In this document: piece after piece, positions 1 to 7,766 of the stretch
Numbering within the stretch: position 1 is the stretch's first letter
Layout: each line of letters opens with the position of its first letter
NCBI GenBank assembly: GCA_937923485.1
Contig: CALDUE010000133.1
Coordinates: 1 to 48,147, forward strand
Direction: 5' to 3'
DNA from: an uncultured Saprospiraceae bacterium
GTDB lineage: Bacteria; Bacteroidota; Bacteroidia; Chitinophagales; Saprospiraceae
Length of the DNA stretch: 48,147 bases
Made by a program: the position numbers and the translations under genes
The notes under the pieces: generated by a model
Databases searched by the model: none
What the model saw: the letters and a program-made list of their open reading frames with translations, nothing else
What the model was told of the DNA's origin: nothing

Positions 1-644
1 AGAACCTCACGTGCTTCTGGGTAGTAAACCCAAAACATTGGATCCTCGTACTGGAAGTTTCCGTCCTCGTCGAGTACATCACGTAGTGGAGCGATTCCAA
101 GAATACGAGGCTTCATTGTTGAACTCTCTTCATCGAAGAACCAAATCTCCTTGACACGGAAACGCTTGATGTCCTCTGGGTTGAGGTCATTACGCACTAC
201 TTCGAGTTTCTCTTCGTAGGTATCAGGATCATAGGTCGTAATCGTATCGACGCTACTTGTTTTCGCAGCAACTTCCTCTGGCGTTAATGGATAAGAGAAC
301 TTATCATCCTCTGTACTGTAGACTGTGAAGTCTCCATTCATTGCGGCATCAAGAAGAATCTTCGAGAATGGACGCTCTGGGTACATGAACGGTTGGTTCA
401 TCTTCTCACGGGTATCAATTACACGCCAGATGCGCTTTTCCCAGAAGATATCAGCCTCACGTACTGGATCATAAGCGAGAATACGCTTCTCATCCATGAT
501 AGTCTTTTCGACAATTCCGTCGAGAGGTTTGTCTACGGCAGGCGCACTTGATTCGGTAATTACCGTTTCAGGAATTTGAGCTTCTACCGTCATGGTTAGA
601 CTTAAGAAGGCTGCAAGCCCAAGGAGAAAACGAAAGTTTTTCAT
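1..644 (-). CDS. gldN: GldN, type IX secretion/gliding motor ring protein (3' end cut by window edge)
   Basis: The frame opens with ATG at 644 and stays open to the window edge, giving the first ~214 residues. Residues 1-23 form a signal peptide ending in VEAQ, so the protein is exported to the periplasm. The mature part contains the GldN hallmark region around residues 65-90 (DIFWEKRIWRVID, then REKMNQPF). In this family GldN/PorN is a periplasmic protein that binds the lipoprotein GldK to form a ring under the outer membrane as part of the type IX secretion machine. It follows gldM after a 54-bp gap on the same strand, matching the usual gldKLMN order. The C-terminus and anything downstream are outside the window. 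Confidence 0.93.
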   Translation of the reverse strand, partial: MKNFRFLLGLAAFLSLTMTVEAQIPETVITESSAPAVDKPLDGIVEKTIMDEKRILAYDPVREADIFWEKRIWRVIDTREKMNQPFMYPERPFSKILLDAAMNGDFTVYSTEDDKFSYPLTPEEVAAKTSSVDTITTYDPDTYEEKLEVVRNDLNPEDIKRFRVKEIWFFDEESSTMKPRILGIAPLRDVLDEDGNFQYEDPMFWVYYPEAREV

Positions 645-658
645 CTAGTTAGTATTGA

Positions 659-676
659 TGCTACGATAACGTAGCA
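659..676 (-). other. Inverted repeat (7-bp stem) in the gldM-gldN gap
   Basis: TGCTACG and CGTAGCA are perfectly complementary around a 4-nt loop. The repeat sits 14 nt upstream of the gldN start codon. No T-run follows on the minus strand, so it is unlikely to be a terminator. It may affect mRNA stability or translation of gldN. Confidence 0.5.
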
Positions 677-698
677 AACGTTCGAGGTATTGGGGGTC

Positions 699-2348
699 TT
701 AACGAATTTGGAAGACCATCGAGTTGAGCTTACGTCCAGCATTATCACCAGGACAGCGGCCCTTCACTTCATTGAAGTAGTAAGTATCACCTGGAGTAGC
801 TGCACGTACGATACGTTTCGCATCAGCATTGAACTTTCCACCTGGATTCAGGACTGTGATTGGATCCTGACGCTTAGGAACGCGGACGATCTTAAAGCCT
901 TGAATTTTACACTTCGCATCGAAATCGAATCCCTCCAACCATGCAATAAGACCACCTTGAGCTTTAAACTCACCGTTACCCATTGAACCGTCGGCTTTAT
1001 TACCAAGCTTTGCTACTGGATCAGGAATACGCTTTACACGGAAATCAAATGTCCCTAGCGGAGAACCTGCAGCAGAAACTGAGATTTTCGCGTCACCTGG
1101 CTTAGAAGCTGTTACTTTAAATGTTGGATATGAACCCGATACAGAGATTGGGCCAGAGCCATTTACACGTACTTCGTTAGAACTAACACCAGATGCTGAA
1201 ACAGAGATTGGGTTATCTACACCCATGTAGAATACGTTCATCTTATCAGCTGATACCGCTACAGAACGTGATCCAACTTCGTAAGTGAATTTCGCCTCAC
1301 CTGTTGCAGTCTTACCCGTAAGTGGATTCTTTACTGATACAGTAAGTGGTACAGTCTTTTGACCAGTTCCACTAGCTGGAATCGTAAGATCAGCCGTACC
1401 GTCACTCTTAATCTTGAGCGCACGACCATTAGCTGTGATACGAACGTTTTCTGGACTCAATGAACTAGAGTATGTACCAACAGAAACTGTTGCTTTGATA
1501 CTCTCACCACCGATTACATAGCTACGGTCAGCATTTACAACTGGGAAGAATTGATCAAAAGAAATCGTCTTACCACCTGCAAGCTTCGCCATATCGTTTA
1601 CCATGTTTGCCTCAGAAGCTTTGAGGTCTGCCTGCATCTGAGATAGAAGAGGAAGAACAGCAGCTACTGGCATTTGACGGAACTTGAATTCAGACCAGCT
1701 TTTGGCCTTTGACTCAGGATTATCTTGCCAACCGCTATCATCAATGTTGAATGGCATGTCATTGGCTACACTCGAAATCTGGTCTGCTACTTGTGCTTCG
1801 TTTAGCCCGAATACATCAGCATTTTCAGTAACAAGTTTAGTGTAAACATCGATTAACTCTTGACGAGTTTTGAGTACCTCAGCCTTGATTCCAGGACCTA
1901 ATGGCTCAGCACCATCATAGCCTTCAACAAGTAGACGAGTAGTTACATCCTTGTTTTTCTTACCACGAATGTACTTCAACTCACCAGCGTGATCTTCTTT
2001 ATAGTCACCAGCATCTACCTTTCCATTGATATCACCTGATTCATCGATTAGGCGATCACGGATGCTATTGATAAATGCATCGAAACCTTTAGATACTTCA
2101 CGCACCTGCTTGATAGCTGGCTCGATTGGACGGAATTCAGCCTTCGAATCGTCGGCTAGGAGTTTTGATAAACTTGACTGTGTTGCGTCAAGCTGACCGT
2201 CAACCACTTTCATGGTGTCGGTATTACCCTTATCAAGAGTAAAGAAGGCGTTCATTACCTCGGCTGAAACATTCAGCGCGAGCATTGCCGTAAGAACCAG
2301 GTACATGAGGTTAATCATGAGCTGGCGCGGCTCCTTCGGAATTGACAT
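699..2348 (-). CDS. gldM: GldM, inner-membrane motor subunit of the type IX secretion/gliding system
   Basis: The protein has 549 residues, slightly longer than is usual for the family. The N-terminus (MSIPKEPRQLMINLMYLVLT) is the characteristic GldM start: a short cytoplasmic segment followed by one transmembrane helix at about residues 10-30. A long periplasmic part follows: a helical region to about 220, then beta-rich domains with repeated Ser/Thr/Gly-rich strands. In the known system a GldM dimer inserts into a GldL pentamer; proton flow through GldL rotates GldM, which reaches across the periplasm to the GldK/GldN ring. It lies 88 bp downstream of gldL and 54 bp upstream of gldN. The ATG start is fixed by the conserved N-terminus. 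Confidence 0.95.
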   Translation of the reverse strand: MSIPKEPRQLMINLMYLVLTAMLALNVSAEVMNAFFTLDKGNTDTMKVVDGQLDATQSSLSKLLADDSKAEFRPIEPAIKQVREVSKGFDAFINSIRDRLIDESGDINGKVDAGDYKEDHAGELKYIRGKKNKDVTTRLLVEGYDGAEPLGPGIKAEVLKTRQELIDVYTKLVTENADVFGLNEAQVADQISSVANDMPFNIDDSGWQDNPESKAKSWSEFKFRQMPVAAVLPLLSQMQADLKASEANMVNDMAKLAGGKTISFDQFFPVVNADRSYVIGGESIKATVSVGTYSSSLSPENVRITANGRALKIKSDGTADLTIPASGTGQKTVPLTVSVKNPLTGKTATGEAKFTYEVGSRSVAVSADKMNVFYMGVDNPISVSASGVSSNEVRVNGSGPISVSGSYPTFKVTASKPGDAKISVSAAGSPLGTFDFRVKRIPDPVAKLGNKADGSMGNGEFKAQGGLIAWLEGFDFDAKCKIQGFKIVRVPKRQDPITVLNPGGKFNADAKRIVRAATPGDTYYFNEVKGRCPGDNAGRKLNSMVFQIR

Positions 2349-2378
2349 ATTGTTTAATTGTAGTGTTGGGGATATGAA

Positions 2379-2410
2379 ACTCGACGCGATTAAATCTAAC
2401 CGCGTCGAGT
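2379..2410 (-). other. Inverted repeat (10-bp stem) in the gldL-gldM gap
   Basis: ACTCGACGCG (2379-2388) and CGCGTCGAGT (2401-2410) are perfectly complementary around a 12-nt loop. In the gldL to gldM direction it is followed by a mixed sequence without a T-run, so it is not a classical terminator. It could be an mRNA stabiliser, a processing site or a weak attenuator. Confidence 0.6.
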
Positions 2411-2436
2411 GTCAGAGAACTTGTGCAAGCCGAGGC

Positions 2437-3030
2437 TTACTTACCAGCAGGCGCGTTGCCCATTGCCGTTAGCATGTTGCCATACACGCGGTTGAGTGAT
2501 CCAAGGTTCTGGTTCAAAGAAGCCATTTGATCCTTGTACTGCTTAGTATCCTCGAGAGAATCTCCCAAGTTCACTACTGCTTCGTTGAGCTTTCCGTAGA
2601 AATTGTTCATTGAAGCGATTTGATCTTTTGTTCCAGAGAAGTCAACTTCCTGAAGTGCCTTAAGGCTAGATAGACTCTTTGACATTACCTGAAGCTCTCC
2701 TAGCATTCCGCCAAGTTGAGACTCAACAACTTCTCCATTCAATGCCTTCACTGGTGCACCTGCACCACTAGATGCAGAAATTGGAGCAATATTGCTTCCG
2801 TAGTTGTCTAGTCCTGGATATAGCTTTTCCCAGTAGTAATCCTTCTCTGGCCCAAGAATACCGAGCATGAGGAAGAGGAAAGCCTCTGTTAGTAGACCAG
2901 CCGTGAGCATCTCGCTCGCATATGGCCATGATTGGATTTTGAATAGTGCTCCTACGAGAACTACTGCGGCACCAACACCGATAATTAGGTTTTTGAAATA
3001 CTTAAATCCTTTCGACTTGACAAAGCTCAT
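2437..3030 (-). CDS. gldL: GldL, proton-driven stator of the type IX secretion/gliding motor
   Basis: The protein has 197 residues. Two transmembrane helices lie at about residues 13-31 and 38-58, followed by a cytoplasmic tail with coiled-coil character between about 100 and 190. Glu49, in the second helix (sequence GLLTEAF), is at the position described for the essential proton-pathway glutamate of Flavobacterium GldL. Family knowledge: five GldL subunits surround two GldM helices and convert the proton motive force into rotation. The Glu and the helix layout are seen; the motor function is by homology. The gap to gldK (233 bp) is unusually long for this operon and holds a 13-bp hairpin. 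Confidence 0.95.
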   Translation of the reverse strand: MSFVKSKGFKYFKNLIIGVGAAVVLVGALFKIQSWPYASEMLTAGLLTEAFLFLMLGILGPEKDYYWEKLYPGLDNYGSNIAPISASSGAGAPVKALNGEVVESQLGGMLGELQVMSKSLSSLKALQEVDFSGTKDQIASMNNFYGKLNEAVVNLGDSLEDTKQYKDQMASLNQNLGSLNRVYGNMLTAMGNAPAGK

Positions 3031-3148
3031 TTGAGTGTGTTTACGTGTGAATGAGGTTAGAGATGGTCAGTTAAATACTAGACCAGTTAACCATCCTGCA
3101 TTGTACAGAATAGTGGTGTGTGAAAATTGTTAACTAGAGAGAAACTCG

Positions 3149-3190
3149 ATACAACTCCTGTGGCCCAAAAGGGAGCGACAGGAGTTGTAT
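3149..3190 (-). other. Strong inverted repeat (13-bp stem) in the gldK-gldL gap
   Basis: ATACAACTCCTGT (3149-3161) and ACAGGAGTTGTAT (3178-3190) match perfectly around a 16-nt loop. On the minus strand the stem is followed by a pyrimidine-rich stretch (TTTCTCTCT) rather than a clean T-run. It begins about 74 nt after the gldK stop. Possible roles are partial termination, or a 3'-end stabiliser that sets the ratio of GldK to GldL/M. Confidence 0.65.
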
Positions 3191-3263
3191 GTAGGCTGAG
3201 AATGATCAAACGCTAGGGGGAAGACGGGATGATTAATCGTTACGAGTTAGTGAAGGCTGCTTT

Positions 3264-4505
3264 CTAGAAATCGTTGATAGAACGCCCTAGGAATGCGAGT
3301 GAACAACGGAAGCCAACATAACTCTTGGTAGTATCTTGGTACTCCCAGTTACGTGTTCCTGTTTGTAGGAAGAAACTGATATCCTTCCAACTTCCTCCAC
3401 GAATAACCTTACGCTTGTAAGATTCTGGATCCTCGTCCTGTGCATCATAACGGATGTCTGGGTTGAGGTCATGCTGGAAGCTATATGCATTTTCGTAGTA
3501 AGCTGTACTTGTCCACTCTGCTACGTTACCTGCCATGTTAAACAGACCGTAATCGTTTGGATAGTATGCATCTGCCTTTACAGTGTAAAGTCCGCCATCC
3601 TCAGGATAGTTACCACGGCCAGGCTTGAAGTTTGCTAACAAGCATCCCTTACCGTTACGCATGTAGTATCCACCCCATGGGTATGGAGCTAAATCCTTAC
3701 CTCCACGTGCAGCATACTCCCACTCGTGCTCGAATGGTATACGGAAATCCTCAGAGTTTACGCCATTCTCAGTTTGGAAGCTGTTCCAAAGATTAGTTCT
3801 CCAGTAAGCGAAAGCGTTTGCTCCGTGCCAATTCACACCAACCACTGGATAGTCGTCAAATGCTGGGTGCCAGAAGTAGTTACGCGTCATCGGCTCGTTG
3901 TAGCTATATGCGAAATCGCGAACCCATACAAGCGTATCAGGATATACGTTTACAGTCTTACGTTGGATAAAGCTGTTACGAGGAGCACCAGTCTTATCGT
4001 GTGCTGCACGCTTAGTATCGTACCACTCGTACGTGTACTGAAGCTTGCGAGAATCGAGCTCTTTACGTCCAGCAAAGCGATCATCGCCTTGGAAATAGAG
4101 ATCTTCGAGAGTTTCATCAGACCAGTCGATTTCATACTCCCAATCGATGTACTGCTCTCCAGTATACTCATCTTCGTAGAAATGGTCTAGGTAGGTATGT
4201 GCGATAGAATCTCGTACCCAGTTGACGAACTGGCGATACTCATTATTCGTAATCTCAGTGTCATCCATATAGAAACCAGAAATCGAAATTGATTTCGGCG
4301 CATTAAGGAACGTACCACTGATATCTTGATCACTTGCACCAATGTGTAAGGTACCGGACGGAATGTACACCATCCCATACGGGTTGATACCTTTCCACGT
4401 CGGTCTATCGAGAACGCCCGTAAGCTGTCCATTTTGCTTCGTGCCGCAAGCGGCGAGTAGCACTACAGCTAGTAAGCTGGCGAGTACAGTTATTTTTTGC
4501 TTCAT
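3264..4505 (-). CDS. gldK: GldK, outer-membrane lipoprotein of the type IX secretion/gliding system
   Basis: The protein has 413 residues. A lipoprotein signal peptide ends at Cys20 (lipobox LLAAC). From about residue 40 onward it has a formylglycine-generating-enzyme (SUMF1/FGE-sulfatase) fold, shown by IPSGTLHIG, FYMDDTEITNNEYRQF, the VVGVNWHGANAFAYW block, the NMAGNVAEWTS block and VIRGGSWKD near the end. In GldK/PorK this fold is structural rather than enzymatic: with GldN it forms the ring at the inner face of the outer membrane. It follows porP/sprF after 160 bp and precedes gldL. Confidence 0.94.
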   Translation of the reverse strand: MKQKITVLASLLAVVLLAACGTKQNGQLTGVLDRPTWKGINPYGMVYIPSGTLHIGASDQDISGTFLNAPKSISISGFYMDDTEITNNEYRQFVNWVRDSIAHTYLDHFYEDEYTGEQYIDWEYEIDWSDETLEDLYFQGDDRFAGRKELDSRKLQYTYEWYDTKRAAHDKTGAPRNSFIQRKTVNVYPDTLVWVRDFAYSYNEPMTRNYFWHPAFDDYPVVGVNWHGANAFAYWRTNLWNSFQTENGVNSEDFRIPFEHEWEYAARGGKDLAPYPWGGYYMRNGKGCLLANFKPGRGNYPEDGGLYTVKADAYYPNDYGLFNMAGNVAEWTSTAYYENAYSFQHDLNPDIRYDAQDEDPESYKRKVIRGGSWKDISFFLQTGTRNWEYQDTTKSYVGFRCSLAFLGRSINDF

Positions 4506-4644
4506 ACTAAAGCCCGAATTTTGCTTTTTTCTCTTACCTGGTTACAGTCGAAAAATCGTCTGCGGCCGTAAAAGTAACAATAACCTGAAAAGTGAGGGCA
4601 TTTCCACACAAACAGCTACCATTCATTTATCCACGGCAAAGAAC

Positions 4645-4661
4645 GTACCTAATATAGGTAC
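4645..4661 (-). other. Inverted repeat (7-bp stem) just after porP/sprF
   Basis: GTACCTA and TAGGTAC are perfectly complementary around a 3-nt loop. The repeat lies 4 nt downstream of the porP/sprF stop codon, in the porP-gldK gap. No T-run follows. Confidence 0.45.
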
Positions 4662-4665
4662 TTAT

Positions 4666-5643
4666 TCAAAGTCTTGGGTTAAAAATTATTGGGGGGAGTT
4701 TTCCCTTACCAATTGGATCAGTCATAACGTAGCGGAGTACTACTTCGTGAGAACCTTGATGTGATCTTGCTAAGGTAGAAAGACCCACATCGTAAGCGTA
4801 AGCTAAGGTGATTTTTTCGTTAGGACGCCAACCTAGCAGTATAGATACCGCATCTAGCGTATTTCCGTCGTAACCTCTTAACGCACTACCAAGGCCAATA
4901 TTGTTATTGTACCAAGCGGTAGCATTTACGACGGTTTGTACAGAGCTCTGATCGACCTGAAGCAATGCACTTGCCTCAATATCAAGGAGTTCCGCAACTG
5001 GGATCAAGGTGTTCAGATGTGTTAAAATGGTTCTAGACCACTTTCTATTAACACCAGACCATTCACTTACTGGCTCGTTTAGATCAAGGACCGATACTCC
5101 AAGGCGGGTATCTTTCCACTTTACTTCCAGTCCAGCATCAAATCCTAAGGAAGAGTTGGATTGATCGACTATGGGCAAAAGATTATCAAAGTGAGAGATG
5201 ATACCATTTTCGTAGACGCCGTTATCCGTCCGCAAACCTGTGGCATCTAGAGAAGCTTGCCTATAAGTCACGGCTCCACCGGCAGAAATACTCAAATCAT
5301 TCTTACTAAAGACCTTGTAAGAGAGGCCTCCACGAAATAAATTGACAGACTGCAGACCAATTTCATCTCTCTCAAAGCCAAAAGACACTCCTGCATTTGC
5401 AATGTAAACTGGGGCACCTACAGCAAATTGTGTCGTAGTAGGCGAACCTTCTAAGCCTTGCCATTGCTTTCTGACCGATGCACTAGCATCTAAAGAGTAC
5501 AGATTCCCAGAGCTAGCAGGGTTAAGTCGTAGTGGACTTTGATTAAAGAGCGTTGATTGAGGCCAAGATTGCGCATTCGCTACTCCACTCTCTAGTCCGA
5601 TTGCACACAATACCATTAGAAGCAGTGTACAATTTCGAAACAT
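4666..5643 (-). CDS. porP/sprF: PorP/SprF-family outer-membrane protein linked to the gld operon
   Basis: The reading frame is open further upstream to 5805, but that extension overlaps the methyltransferase and lacks a signal sequence. The ATG at 5643 gives 325 residues beginning with a clear signal peptide (hydrophobic core LLLMVLCAIGL, cleavage after VANAQ). The start of the mature protein, with NQSPLRLNPASSG, is typical of the PorP/SprF family (the 'many came before us, found' type N-terminus). The rest alternates amphipathic strands with Gly/Asp turns, as expected of a beta-barrel, and ends near LPPIIFNPRL. Family members help secrete or attach type IX substrates or adhesins at the cell surface. 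Position directly before gldK matches the porP-porKLMN order of Porphyromonas. Confidence 0.87.
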   Translation of the reverse strand: MFRNCTLLLMVLCAIGLESGVANAQSWPQSTLFNQSPLRLNPASSGNLYSLDASASVRKQWQGLEGSPTTTQFAVGAPVYIANAGVSFGFERDEIGLQSVNLFRGGLSYKVFSKNDLSISAGGAVTYRQASLDATGLRTDNGVYENGIISHFDNLLPIVDQSNSSLGFDAGLEVKWKDTRLGVSVLDLNEPVSEWSGVNRKWSRTILTHLNTLIPVAELLDIEASALLQVDQSSVQTVVNATAWYNNNIGLGSALRGYDGNTLDAVSILLGWRPNEKITLAYAYDVGLSTLARSHQGSHEVVLRYVMTDPIGKGKLPPIIFNPRL

Positions 5644-5740
5644 ACCTCTTCTAGTACTGCCGAATTGACCGAATACCCCAGGAGATTTAGCCTTCACTTT
5701 CGTGAAAACTAGCCCAACGGGACCAACGGTTACTAAGCTT

Positions 5741-6586
5741 CTACTCTGCGACTGCAGCATGGAGGGGAGTTTGAGGTTTTGGCGAAAGCTGATGAGGATC
5801 GCCAATAACGTAATACGCAGCGGTACTTACGAAGTTGCGAACGAAGGGTATAGCACCGAAGAGTTTGAACTGCTTGCGGGCTGCTATCCCAAATTTTAGT
5901 GCATAGATCGGATTGAACATCCAGAGTATCTGTTCGCTGATCTCAAGTTTGTTATCACGCACAATTCTTTCGAAGCGCTCGATGGTAATTTGAGTAGACC
6001 GAACATTTTCGAGTTCGTCCCTGACCACTTTTGGTTCTCCTGCGAGTTTTACCCAACCCCTATAAAGAGGTGGAGGGAGTAAGTGCACCCAAGGAAATTT
6101 ACTCACCATATGAGTTCTGCCTATTTGCTGGTGACCCCCGAAAGGCATCATCCACGGCGGAAACCCAAAAAAGATTTTTCCCCCTGGCGCCAGAAATTCT
6201 GCAAGCCTTGGCACCATTCGCTCTTGATGAGGAATGTGTTCGATGACATCTTTCAAAATAATTGCATCGAATCCTTCGGACGCTAAGTCTTTTGGATCGA
6301 CCTCATAAATGTCGTGATTCAAAATTGAGGCTCGGCCGGCATCGATATGATCCTTAAGAAAAGATCTAGCGAGTTCGGATCGACTAGGGGAAAGTTCAAT
6401 TCCTACGCCATAGTGGCCTTCGTCCACAAAAGCTTTCAGCACTCCTGCTTCAGCACAGCCAACTTCAAGCACTCGCCACGGAGCATCTTTCTTGATATGC
6501 TTCTGGAGTAGAGGAAGCACATACTCCTGTGAAATGCGACGTTGCATCTCGAAGTAGTGACTCTTATTTGTGTGGAATTCGAACAT
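5741..6586 (-). CDS. Class I SAM-dependent methyltransferase, substrate unknown
   Basis: The protein has 281 residues. Motif I of Rossmann-fold methyltransferases is seen at about residues 39-48 (VLEVGCAEAG), an acidic strand end at GIELSP (about 58-63), and the post-motif FDAIILKDVIEHIPH at about 105-118, which places it in the Methyltransf_23/UbiG-like group. The C-terminal third has a hydrophobic stretch that could sit at the membrane. Similar proteins in Bacteroidota are often near glycan or lipid genes, but here the neighbour is the porP-gld operon, 97 bp downstream on the same strand; co-transcription is possible but unproven. The last codons contain one copy of the 14-bp dispersed motif. 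Confidence 0.8.
   Translation of the reverse strand: MFEFHTNKSHYFEMQRRISQEYVLPLLQKHIKKDAPWRVLEVGCAEAGVLKAFVDEGHYGVGIELSPSRSELARSFLKDHIDAGRASILNHDIYEVDPKDLASEGFDAIILKDVIEHIPHQERMVPRLAEFLAPGGKIFFGFPPWMMPFGGHQQIGRTHMVSKFPWVHLLPPPLYRGWVKLAGEPKVVRDELENVRSTQITIERFERIVRDNKLEISEQILWMFNPIYALKFGIAARKQFKLFGAIPFVRNFVSTAAYYVIGDPHQLSPKPQTPLHAAVAE
5776..5789 (+). repeat. 14-bp dispersed motif, exact copy
   Basis: GTTTTGGCGAAAGC on the plus strand, inside the 3' end of the methyltransferase gene, where its complement is read as L-S-P-K. Confidence 0.85.
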
Positions 6587-6737
6587 CTATTGGATTAGAA
6601 GCTGAACGTAATGTTAGCACTCACAAGTACGCAAACCAAGCGCATTTGTTAAGACACTTGCCTGATTTGACAGCTGGACGCTACTGAGAATGTCAGGAAG
6701 ACAACATTGCGTTCTTTTTAAAATGTTTTAACTCAAT

Positions 6738-6769
6738 TTGTTTTATTCAACAATTTGTGTTTATGTTTG
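6738..6769 (+). promoter_or_regulatory. Bacteroidota-type promoter (TTG-N21-TATGTTTG)
   Basis: A TTG at 6738-6740 is followed after 21 nt by TATGTTTG at 6762-6769, matching the TTG / TAnnTTTG consensus of the Bacteroidota primary sigma factor. It lies 19 nt upstream of the ATG at 6789. The TTG could be mistaken for an upstream start codon of the same frame. Confidence 0.6.
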
Positions 6770-6788
6770 CAAAGCTAACACGAACACT

Positions 6789-7529
6789 ATGAAAAACTCC
6801 GCAACAAATCAAACCTCCTTCACAGATCGCTTATTGAGTGCTATCCTATGGGAGTTGAGTCTGCTTGGGCATAAAACGCTCGATCTTGTGAAAGTACTCG
6901 TACGTCCTGGTGGATGGTTTAGGAGTTTACCACACGTCCGCATTCTCATGGTACTCAGTATGCTTGTGCTCATTTTCCATGATGACGTTTCCTTTTCAGT
7001 TGGATTCGGTGATGGTACCCGAACAGAATCTGGTTCCGCGATTGATCCCAGTGCAGCGAATGCAGGATTTTTTAGCACTCCACAAGCATTGCTTACCAGT
7101 GTTTTTGCTACATCTAACAATTCTAGTAGCCACACTTCAGCTTTCGCCAAAACCGATCTCACGGTCATGGATTCCCAAACGGGGACGGCCTTAATCGAAC
7201 GATTTGACGCTACTGCCCGTGCAGAGCAAGCGAAGCTAGGAGTAGATGCTGGAGTTCTGCTTGCAACTGCTATTGCAGCAGGTGTTGTGCAAAGTCCGGA
7301 GCAAGTTGCAGACCTTGAGTTTACTACAAACTATTTCGGTGAGGCGCTTAAAGGCTCTTACCCTACAGCATGGTCTTCTTGGAGAGCGATGAGCTTGGCT
7401 ATTGTCGCGACCACTGAAAGCAGTGACCCTACGAGAGATGATCAAGTACATGCAGCTGCCGCGCAGTTTTCTGATCTGGCTACCGCAAAAGCACGCATCT
7501 ACGAAGCACTACGCTACTACGAGCTTTAA
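6789..7529 (+). CDS. Membrane-anchored protein with weak resemblance to glucosaminidase-like domains
   Basis: The ATG at 6789 gives 246 residues. The frame could be extended to a TTG at 6738, but that TTG looks like a promoter element. A single hydrophobic helix (about residues 45-62, VRILMVLSMLVLIF) is followed by a Ser/Asn-rich linker and an Ala-rich helical domain from about 115 to the end. The order of elements there (ALIERFDATARAE, VLLATAIAAG, NYFGEALKG, then a closing helix) recalls Bacteroidota glucosaminidase (GH73-like) domains. The usual catalytic Glu region after the LATAIA helix is absent, so if related it is probably not an active enzyme. This assignment is an inference. It is monocistronic, with its own promoter and a terminator downstream. 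Confidence 0.75.
   Translation: MKNSATNQTSFTDRLLSAILWELSLLGHKTLDLVKVLVRPGGWFRSLPHVRILMVLSMLVLIFHDDVSFSVGFGDGTRTESGSAIDPSAANAGFFSTPQALLTSVFATSNNSSSHTSAFAKTDLTVMDSQTGTALIERFDATARAEQAKLGVDAGVLLATAIAAGVVQSPEQVADLEFTTNYFGEALKGSYPTAWSSWRAMSLAIVATTESSDPTRDDQVHAAAAQFSDLATAKARIYEALRYYEL
7140..7153 (-). repeat. 14-bp dispersed motif, exact copy
   Basis: GCTTTCGCCAAAAC on the plus strand (motif on the minus strand), read here as A-F-A-K-T. Confidence 0.85.
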
Positions 7530-7707
7530 ACACTAGGCTGTTCTGTTAGCATGAGTGAACATTAACAGTCCACCTACTGCTATTTCCTACGCACAACTAT
7601 TTTCCCATGAAACAAGTCTGCCCGCAGCATCTTGAATGACAGCTGAAGGCCCGACTGCCCCCTTCTGACTGATACAAAAAACACACTTAGTTTCTCATTT
7701 CATTCGG

Positions 7708-7740
7708 AGCCGAAGAATACGTTCTTCGGCTTCCTTTTTT
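7708..7740 (+). terminator. Rho-independent terminator
   Basis: A perfect 10-bp stem (AGCCGAAGAA / TTCTTCGGCT) with a TACG loop is followed by TTCCTTTTTT. It terminates plus-strand transcription from the gene ending at 7529. The stem also lies between that gene and the convergent ettA, but there is no T-run on the ettA side. Confidence 0.85.
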
Positions 7741-7766
7741 CATGAGTATCTAAAAGATAGAATCTT

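Noticed and set aside
4627-4635. DnaA box-like TTATCCACG, and TTATGCACA at 36368-36376
   Set aside because: Single isolated 9-mers are expected by chance at this length; no cluster, AT-rich unwinding region or dnaA gene supports an origin.
5644-5805. N-terminal extension of the porP/sprF frame by 54 residues
   Set aside because: It overlaps the methyltransferase gene and hides the signal peptide that begins at 5643.
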